Source: Apostichopus japonicus
Taxonomy: Eukaryota; Echinodermata; Holothuroidea; Aspidochirotida; Stichopodidae
Assembly: GCF_037975245.1 (NCBI RefSeq)
Contig: NC_092576.1
Span: 4,480,001-4,544,000 of the forward strand
Length of the DNA stretch: 64,000 nucleotides
Reading direction: 5' to 3'
In this document: one piece after another, positions 12,801 to 22,400 of the stretch
Numbering within the stretch: the first letter of the stretch is position 1
How the letters are laid out: each line of letters begins with the position of its first letter
Position numbers and translations under genes: made by a program
The notes under the pieces: model-generated
What the model was told of the DNA's origin: nothing
What the model saw: only the letters and a program-made list of their open reading frames with translations
Databases searched by the model: none

Positions 12801-13801
12801 ACGTTGTCTAGTCGAGTCTGTGTAGGCCTCCACTGTATAACACATACAAGCAGACAGCACAATACACTTCATCGTTCAGTACAATAAAGTAAACCATACA
12901 TTATAATACAAAACAATACAGTATAACACACTTAATCATAAAAATAGTTATGATAGCCTACGCTGTTTACTGTGTTCATCTGTAGGTCTGCTGCATCTGT
13001 AGGTCTTGACGATATATTAAGTTCTAACAGGAACGAAATGGTTGATCGGCTTAACTAGACGGAAAAATCTTCCAGGAAAAAGGAAGTTAAGGTAAGATTT
13101 TATATACTACAGGCTGAATACTAAGGCGACTGGCGACCTACTGTTTAGAAAATAATAATCGTTCGATGTTTCATAGATTTGAGATCATATAGTTATACAA
13201 CCTTAGTTAGAAAACACAAAACGTTTCATGGCTGATATAATCGATGGAAAATAAGTAGAATACCAACTGACTTTAAAATCTTACAAAGTATCAACATAGC
13301 ACGTGATATTAGTATCACGCATATCATAGGTTTCGCTGTGATTGAGTATGCCTGTAATCTTATAGAGCCTATATGAAGCTGAAGGAAATCACTGAAATTT
13401 GATGAAATATAATAACTAGAATAATAAGCGCAACCAGATGTGGTTTATGTTTGAGGAACAATTAAATTCTTCTGAATTCTCCTCCGATTATGTGACAGGC
13501 CTACTAAAAGGTGAAACTAGCACTTACATTCAAATGTCATTTTTGGGAATTCTTACCATACAAGCTCTGGGAATTATTTATAATTATTTATAACACTTTT
13601 ATTTAAAGAGGAACAGCCTTGAAAGTGGATGTATAATTCCTGTTGAAGGTTGCGGATGATTTGCCAGTAGTAATGTCTGTCTTTGTAGTATCATATTTGG
13701 GTACAACGCTGATGAACCAGTAAAGGAAACTACACTTAGGTTTAGCCACCATTTTAGTAAGGAAAGGTCTAGCTAGGGTCAGAGCACAGTACTGTGATCT
13801 T

Positions 13802-13970
13802 TTCCTCACACAGAGACTAATGTGGCCACCCCCCCCCCCATCTGTGCCAGTGGGCTCTTGCCCTCACAGAGAGACTAATTGTGGCCATTCCTCCCCCTTA
13901 TCTGTGTCATTGCGGGATCGTGTCCTCATACAGTGACTACTGTGGACACCCTTCCCACTCATCTGTGCAA
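13802..13970. repeat. Three-copy tandem repeat, unit about 60 bp
   Basis: Units begin near 13802, 13860 and 13922. Each carries cctca-cagagactaa or a close variant, then tgtgg, a C-rich tract and atctgtg. The copies are clearly diverged. Confidence 0.65.
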
Positions 13971-14237
13971 CAATCATATGTACAGAAACTTCAATAGTCA
14001 AAGGACAAAGATATTCCTCGTAGGTAACTTGTAAATGCCAAACATAGGTAAATAACCAAGTGTCACTTTTCAATGATTTTTTTCTTGAATAAGATTATAT
14101 TTAATACACTATCTTTGTCGAATACGTCCTTTCATTCATTGAAATGCACATGTGATACAGCTTTGACATCAGTATCATTGAGATCAACAAGGAAAGAGCA
14201 CACACTTTAGTTTAACTCGATCAGTTATACAAGTTTC

Positions 14238-14989
14238 TAGTGATGGGAACGGTTCAGTAATTTACATCCCGGGTACCCGTTGCAAATTTCGGTCGGTATC
14301 CGGGTATCTGTTAATTACGAATTCAACCTAAAACCGAACTCGGCCTATACTCTAGGGTCATACATAAGCCTAATGTTACTAACACTTGCATACGCTATGC
14401 CGACCTCTAGTCACATAAGACTATAAAACAACATATATATCACACTTGAGCTTAGTAGGCCTATCCAACATCATGTTTCATTACTGTGCACTAAGGCTAG
14501 CGCTAAAGGAAGTCCCGTCTATTTATAGGTTCGTTGGAAATTCCGTGCAATCTACCGTTAATGTTAAATGGCAATGTCTGATGTCTATTAGCTGTCAACG
14601 AGTACAAAGGTCAAATTTTGCTGAACTGAAAGCGTGCAAGTATGCAATGCGTAGAGATTGCCTAGGTTATACAGCACAGTGTGCACATGTAAAATTGTTG
14701 ATCAAAACTTTCTCGGGAGGAAGTATTGTAAGAACTCTTCACTAAATATTACATTTGAATACAAAACGATCAAAGGGAATATCACCAAAAGATGAAAATA
14801 AGGAAGAATACACACGAGTTTTTTTCGTTACATTTATTAATATCAATAAAGTGTAATTCAAAAATGCAGAACGATATTAGTAATTTTTACGAATTCCCAA
14901 ACCGGGTAGTAACTGCTAGGGTCGGGTGGTATTTTCGGTTTCATTTTTTTCTTTTGCGGTTGGTTCCCGAGTAACCGTTACTATCACTA
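14238..14989. mobile_element. hAT-like non-autonomous element (tentative)
   Basis: The left end (tagtgatgggaacggtt from 14238) and the reverse complement of the right end (tagtgatagtaacggtt, ending 14989) match at 14 of 17 positions. Subterminal copies of a cgggtacc-type motif near both ends are typical of hAT-type MITEs. No clear 8-bp target duplication was found, and the 752-bp interior encodes no recognisable transposase. Confidence 0.4.
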
Positions 14990-15011
14990 TATAATATAGT
15001 GATAGTAACGG
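14975..15011. repeat. Perfect 37-bp palindrome
   Basis: Two 18-nt arms (ccgttactatcactatat and its exact complement) flank a single A. It straddles the right end of the hAT-like element, as if two terminal repeats had been joined head to head or a nested insertion had occurred. Confidence 0.85.
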
Positions 15012-15341
15012 GTAAAAACATTCCTACTGACGTCACAGAAAAAAGGAAGGCATTTTCAGTAACGACATTGTGACATTCCATTAATGATATCATCATAATA
15101 TATAATCATTCATGATATGAGATGTACACGTTTATACAACACCTAATAATATTCCGGCCATTAAATTGCTCAATTGCTCGTCGATTGCATGCAAAATCCG
15201 CTATATTGCACTGTATGAAATAGAACCATGTGTTATACTTTTTTCAATGGTAAGAGAGCAGAGAAACCTGTCTGTTCAAAACAGTCTGTTGCATGAGTGC
15301 ATTTTACATCCAATTATATCCAAGTTTGAAGGTGTTGTATA

Positions 15342-15502
15342 AAACAAATAAAGAATGGTTCCCATTCGTGCAATAGTGCAAATATTTCATTCGTTGAAAG
15401 AAAAACAGAAAAACTCGGCTGAACCTCGTTGAATGGAACATTCCATCTTTCAACTTAAGAAATATTTGCACTACTGCACTCATAACCATTTATTATTTGT
15501 AT
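15342..15502. repeat. Long imperfect hairpin, arms about 57 nt
   Basis: Arms 15342-15400 and 15447-15502 are inverted copies. The longest uninterrupted match is agtgcaaatatttc, flanked by further pairing (gttgaaag, acaaata, atggtt). The loop is about 46 nt. A foldback MITE or small-RNA precursor could produce this. Confidence 0.65.
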
Positions 15503-15565
15503 AATAGCAACCGTTTAACACGCATACACTATTTGTTTCAAATAAGATAGAAGTCCACGTCAAAA

Positions 15566-15815
15566 CCTTGGTAGTATGTATGTATGTATTTTAAATCCTC
15601 CTGCAAGCAGGAACTCGCGAAGAAGCCTCATTGGCTTATCAAAGCTGCAAGCTGACCGAAGTCAGCCTCTTACATTAATATTTAACGTCAATTATTATGA
15701 ATTGTCAATTGTCAACAACTCTGTAACTGGAAGACAAACATTAATCTTGGAGTGACTCGAACTCGGGACCTTAGGATTGAAAGGCACCCGTGTTAACCAC
15801 TGAGCTAACACTCCT
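15566..15815 (-). mobile_element. tRNA-derived SINE
   Basis: Read on the minus strand, the element starts with a tRNA-like head: an A-box-like ttagctcagtgg (within 15797-15814) and a B-box-like gagttcgagtc (around 15755-15766). The first and last bases of the head pair (ggagtg with cactcc). An unrelated body follows, ending in a cata-rich tail at 15566-15585. The anticodon arm does not fold as a functional tRNA, so a SINE rather than a tRNA gene is called. Confidence 0.7.
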
Positions 15816-16421
15816 TAAAATGCTATGATTACATTAAAATGTAAATACGGAGTAACTATAGGAACATATCACAGTTGGCTTCGGATTGTCTTCATTGACT
15901 TATAATGCAATCCGATTTGTAGAAATATGCATTTGGTAGTGAATAGATTGGAAATATCCGGTCTTACTACATTCAGATAAGGCAAGTTTACAAGTTTCAA
16001 GTTTATAAAAATCCAGTAAAAATACCTGAAAGTACATATTTATAAATAGTATACATACTACTCTAATGGGGGGGGGGGGGTAGGAAATACATTTAACACC
16101 ACACCAACTCTTGTAGTCTCTTTTATTTGTTAAGTATTTATGTAAAAGTGATTGCATTATTATTTATCCCATATTTCAAAGAAAGCCTTCAAAACAGACC
16201 TTTAGTCATCAAATGTACTTAATTACATGTAACATTGACGGTTGCAGCGTGTTTCTGTCTTTTTCATACAACTTGTCCAAAGGAGTTAAAGTCATCACTT
16301 GTAAGGTGAAAGACCATATACTGTGACGTCATAGTTGACGCATGTGTGACTCATACATCATTTTATTTGCTTTTCTGTGCTTCAGAAGCAAGGTAAACAA
16401 GACACTTCTGTACCTCAGAGA

Positions 16422-19400
16422 ATGGAGCTTATCCGGAGCCTACTTTATTCGGCAGTAGCCCTGGTGACTGCTACTTATTTTACACAAGGTAAGTGATATT
16501 GCTCACTCTGCAAAATATCCTACAGGGCCTAACCATCACTGATGGGTATGCATAATGATGATAACGATGATGACGATGGTGGCCACGACGACGACAATGG
16601 TGATGACGATGACAAAGACGATAATGGAGCGTGTTATGGCTCACTTCTTCTATCCGATCTATCGTATTACTCTCCCAAGCCCTCACTCTTACTCTGCAAT
16701 GGCTATGCGAAACATTTCTAAATAAACCAAGGATCTAACGACAGAACCATCCTACTCCTCTTTTTTTTCTAAACCTGAATCATTTTTACTATAGATGGTA
16801 ATGTTATTGGTTAAAAGTGTTATTCGTCTCACTGCTAGTTGGAGTACATACACCAACATTTATAAGCATTATCCATCATCACTAGATACTGCATTTTTTA
16901 AATATTAAGTTATATATTAAGTCTAGCGTCTGATATCTGATGCAGTGACTATTATCTGAGGGAAGGGGGGGGGGGGTGATTCACCCCATTGTCACTTTAG
17001 TGTGAATATTGATGCAGTGCGCTTGTAGGTTTCGAAGATAGAATCAGCCGTGATACAAACAGCTTTCTATTTATAGTCTATGGCTACAATGGCTCGTTAT
17101 ATAGGATACATGGGATTTCCTTTCTTAAATACTGGAGGCTGTCGTTGGGTACATTGCCACTTTGGTTCCAAATGTTATATTTCTGAGCGTATATCGTTGC
17201 ATAGGTTTTACTGGGTGGTGAAGGCTGTGATGTACCACGTATAATTGTAAACTCAATTGTTTCTGTACACCATTGTGTAGGTTTATTGGATGGGGAGGGT
17301 TGTGGGACGCCACAATACCTCGAGCTTGGAGAGACTGGGATAATCAACTGCGCCTTCCCGAATGATTTCGTTGCTATATTTTGGGTGAACTCTTCTTATA
17401 ATGGATTTGAAGAAGCGTTGGTGAGACTGAATCAAGATGGCACTACCGAAGACGGATACGCTCCGGGAGAGTTCAATATCCACGACAACGGTTCCTTGAT
17501 AATAAATAACGTCAGATTGGAACATGAACATTTGTTTACGGCAGTCTTGTTTCGAGATTCGAGTGGAAATTATGATAATTTTATTGTTCGAGTTATAACA
17601 ACAGGTAAGGAATTTAAATCACATTCATTTCCCCCAAGTTTAGAGATATCGTCCTTCGCATTACATGTATATATGACGTTGAGCAGTCTTCGTACACATC
17701 TAAGCCAAGACATTATATTTACCAAATATAAAGTATAACTAAACACGTGTAAGTTGACATTATTACTGCTAATGATCGAATGTTAATTTAACAAAGCAAC
17801 TGACTGTAACTTTTGTTTCCTCATTTATTTCATGCAAGTGTTTGATGAAGTAATTTTTCACAAATCATACTTCTCTACTTAATTCCTTCCTCAGTTCAAC
17901 CATCACAGACGCGTCCTTGCATCAACAATTGTGATTCTGAGGCGGAAGTACGTTTCACGCAATTGAATGAAGATGCAATGATTGTTTGCTCCGTGGTTAA
18001 CTCCAGACCAGCAGTGGAGTTAAAACTGTCATTGAGAACCGACAGCGGAGACAGGAATATTTCTTTTGTAACCAACGTGACTAGTTACGATGTCACATAT
18101 TCTACATTTGTCTCCACTGTTGATGTATTTCGACACTCGTCCATGCTTGCTTTACTAGTCTGCTCGGAAGTAAGCACACCAAAGAAGTTAGAGAATAGTG
18201 AATATTCGTTGTTGGTTCAAAACATTGATTTCAATCTGCAATCGGAATCACACGAAGAAATGAATATTAAAAAAGGCAATGATGTTGTACTTCATTGCTC
18301 AGGTGAGAACCAAAAACAAGACAAATACATAGTTTGGAATCACAAAGCCAATCTCGAAGAACAGGGTACCGCTATTGTGTATGCTGTGTATGGTGACGAC
18401 TCTTTCATCAGTGAACCTTCAAATGGATATGAGTTGGGTGCTAATGGTCTATTGAATATTCATCATGTCGACATCGATCACGAGGGTATTTACAGCTGTT
18501 TATCTGGAAATGGTGTTGACGGCGACTTTCGTAACTACAACGTGAGGGTGTACGGTGAATAATTGACATATTTCTACTGTTTCGATAACAACAACTTTAA
18601 AAATCTACAACTGAAAACCGAATGACGTCAGTAGCAATCAAACTATATTTGAAGTTAAAGCACGTCATAATGAAAAGAAACGAAAATATGTTTGCAATTT
18701 AATAGATTGTGATATTATATAGTTTGTAACAAGCGAAAACATGTGCTCTGGCAAGCAATGGCAAGCATTGGTAAATGCAGCATATTTTTGTTGTTGTAAT
18801 GCAGCATATTATTAATTTTTAATTGATGGTAGTTTGCCGCCTTAGTAGGGATACACAGTTTCTGCATAGACTGGTAAAGCAATGCTAAGAACAAACTTAG
18901 CCACATTGGGTCATATACACCGCGGCTCACCATTCATGGGAAGATTTTATAAGGTTATCCTCAACACCATACAAGATTGTGGAAATTTGGATATGGTTTG
19001 TTGTTGTTGTATAATTTTGTTTATTGACTCGTTTCATTAAATAAAAATAATTCATCGTGACGTTTCAATATTTCTTTTTTCTTTTCTAACAAATTCAACT
19101 AATGAATTACAGCGACTGCGTCTCCAGTTGTCAGTGGTTGCAGTCCAATGCAGTACTGTGTGCTGAGTACAAGTAGAGGAACTGGTACTTTGACATGCAA
19201 GATAGAAGGAGTTCGTCCGAAAGTTCAACTTGAATTTCGTGAAGTTAGAGAGAGTCAGTCTAGAAAAGTCAATTTCAAACCGCCAGAGACAACAATCACT
19301 GTCAAGGGAAACTTGTTCGACGTATCTGTGACGTCAGAATACGAAGTGTTAGAATCAGTCTCGGACTCACAAATCACCATAGAATGTGCAGTTGTTGGCG

Positions 19401-22400
19401 CCAGTATTGACTTAGATTACTTCGGCTTACCAGCATTATTCGATCTCCTTATTACCTCACGTAAGACTATCGTCAATTTGCGTATGAAACTATTGTATAT
19501 TCTTCATTTTGTCATTTAAAAATATTGATGAAATCATCAATCACCACAGACATCACCATCATTTATAATCATAATCATTACCACCGTAACACTTCTCCAA
19601 TCTCCGTGCAAACACCGTTTTTATTGTCAACGTCACCTTCATCTTGTCTAAAATTTATGCGTAATGTTTTAACTAATTTGATTCTGAAATCTACATGTCC
19701 AATTATACTTTATTTTCTTATAATATTTGCTCACACAGCAAATGATGTCCCAGTAGTAACACCCGAAGGCGGAGGATTACAGTTTTTGTGGTTACTTATC
19801 CTTCTTCCTAGCTTGGTTTTACTGGTGGGATTATTATATTTTTGTAAAGGTAAGTAAAGAAAGTACTGTTAAAAAGACAATGAAAATGTTGTTGCATGGT
19901 ACATTGTTATGAGAAATCGCGAAAAAAAAAGGATATGAATTTATTGTAATTTAAATTATGGCGTAGGATACTGTCAACACATTACTAAGTATGCATGAAC
20001 ACACGAAAATATGTTATTGATTGGTTGATTGACTGATTTATCGATTGATTTATTCATGAACACATTCTTATATCTAACACCAGGAAGTAATGATAATTAA
20101 AGCAGTTAGTGCAAGTTACTAACTAATCTTAAATGTCGTTTTTCTTCTTAGATAGCCGTTACAATATTTACGTTGTTGTCTGACAACCGTTTCGCCCGGA
20201 AATTAGCTTTATGAACTGGTACAAGCATTGATGATACTATTAAAGTAGCATTTGCTTCTTTTCAATTTCAGTATTTGTTTGCAATGAGAACGAAGTTTTT
20301 TTAGAGATTAATATAATTATTTTACTTTATAATTACTTGCAGAGAAAATCAAGACCAGGATCCCACCAATAGGTGGACGTGATCCAGAGGTAGTAACTAT
20401 AATATTCACTTCGTTTATATGATTATTTTCTTGCCGATCAAGTGTTCTTTAAACAGTGTCTCCTTAATTAGTTATTTGAGTTCATAAATGATTCGATTTC
20501 GATTGATTTATGTCAAATAATACTTTTTAATTTATAAAAATGAATAACAAGAAAATCAAAGTTAAAAAACATTTTGTGTACATTTTCAACTTTTTTCAAC
20601 ATTTATTATTTTTAACAAAATATCCTGCTCTAAGATGTCCTTTTATTCAAAAAGGTAAATATGAATTAACTATAAAACTATGTTTATTTTTTGGTATTTC
20701 CAGGGATTCCCGATGTTACCAAATGTTTCACCAGGTACGAACATCTTTGTTAAAGTCTCGTATTAACCCTACTGTCACAAAAAATATGCAAAATATGATT
20801 TAAAACGTTTCATAACGCAGTCAATGTGAAAACGAAATACCTATCAGTCATCAAAGTAACATGTTAGCATAACATAGGTTGTGGTCGATTGGTATTACCA
20901 TGTTGATATCCCAATTATACCACGCATGGTGTATGTTTAGAGAATAATATGAATTTTCAGTGCTTTACGTCAGAGAAATATTCAGGGAAGAATCAAGCGA
21001 ATCTTGAAACATCTGTACGTTTTACAGAAAATGGGCCAGTCGAAAAATGTACTAAAAGTTGTTGGAAAAATCCCCGATAATAATGCAATCATGTCGGGTA
21101 TGTTTAACAATCACGATACTCTTCTAAAAACGAACAACAATGGTATATACCCAATCATCGGCATTCGAAGTGACACAAAAGATGTTAACTTTCTTTTGTT
21201 ATATGTAATGTTACCATGCTTTTCACCCCTTTTCATTGTTCATCTCAGATGTGATTCAGAAGTTCATTCAACAACTTAAAACCAAATATGAAGGTTTTTA
21301 CAACGCCGTGTACCCGGTGCCCTATATCAGAGACAGAATGTATTGCGTCAACACAATATTTGTTGAAAGTGGCATACAAGTAATGAAGTCACATGACAGG
21401 TGGGCATATTTGACGTCATATCAAGACATCTTGAAGAATGCTGTTAATCGATCTGCAAGGATAATTCTTGAAGGAGAACCTGGATTTGGCAAATCTACTC
21501 TTTCCCTACAATTAGTGTATGATTGGTGTAAAGGAATATCTTCTTCGCCTCTAGCAAATGTACAGATTGTGATTTTCCTTCGATTGCGACAAGTAGGGGG
21601 TGTGACGTCAATCGCACAAGCTGTCAAACAATTCATTTTGCCAAGAGATTCATCTATCAAAGAAAACGATATTCAAACTATACTTCAGAATTGTTCTTCA
21701 ATAGTCATTATATTAGATGGATTTGATGAGTATCCTGATAAGGATAATGACGTCGTCATCTCTGAATTTAAGAATATCATTAAAGGCGATATATTTCAAG
21801 ATGTCTGTCTTCTTGTGACCACGAGAGCAAAATGCATGCCAAAAGAATACGCTCCTCAATCGAAGCGTATGCGATTGGTTGGGTTTAATAGCGATGCCCA
21901 ACGTTCATATATCAGAAAGGCAGTGGTCGTTGATAACCCCTCGAAAGGAAAAGCCATTTTACGCCGTTTAAATGAAAACACGATTTTGAGTGATTTGTGT
22001 CAGATTCCACTATTTTTTGTGTTGTTTGCGCATATCACTTTTGAGGATGAACAATTTGAAAATTTTACTTCAGTTTCTACTTGTTTTGGTTACGTAATCG
22101 GATGTTTTCATGAACATTTAAGACTTAAGTCAGATGACAAAAATGTTAAGCCTTACCAGAAAGATCACAAAAGTCTTGACAAAGTCGCTTTCGATGCCCT
22201 TCATGGGGAACTCCAACAATTATCGTGGAGTAAGGATAATTTGTTGGAGCATCTTGGAAAGGAATTTTATTCTTACTACGTGAAACTTGGTATGTTAATT
22301 GAAGAAGAGGTGCAAAATAGAGACCCTCTCAATTCAACAAGCTTAAGTCACTATCAAACAGAGGTTAGATTTTGTCATAAAGTCTTTTGTGAGTGGTTTG

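Larger units (their letters stand above)
9809..16421. other. Intergenic, repeats only
   Basis: No gene is supported in this 6.6-kb stretch. Frames are short, without codon structure or splice-linked homology. It holds a three-copy minisatellite (13802-13970), a hAT-like non-autonomous element (14238-14989), a 37-bp palindrome, a long hairpin (15342-15502), a tRNA-headed SINE (15566-15815) and a poly-G run near 16068. The promoter and 5' UTR of the downstream receptor gene must lie in the last few hundred bases, but no TATA box could be fixed. Confidence 0.55.

Noticed and set aside
15740-15815. Possible tRNA gene on the minus strand
   Set aside because: A and B boxes are present, but the anticodon stem does not pair and the sequence continues into a SINE body and tail.
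16480-16686. His/Arg-rich minus-strand frame
   Set aside because: Produced by the GAT/GAC microsatellite in the first receptor intron.
20540-20803. 87-aa plus-strand frame in the receptor gene
   Set aside because: Mostly intronic AT-rich sequence read through; only the 31-nt piece 20704-20734 has splice support, and in a different frame.
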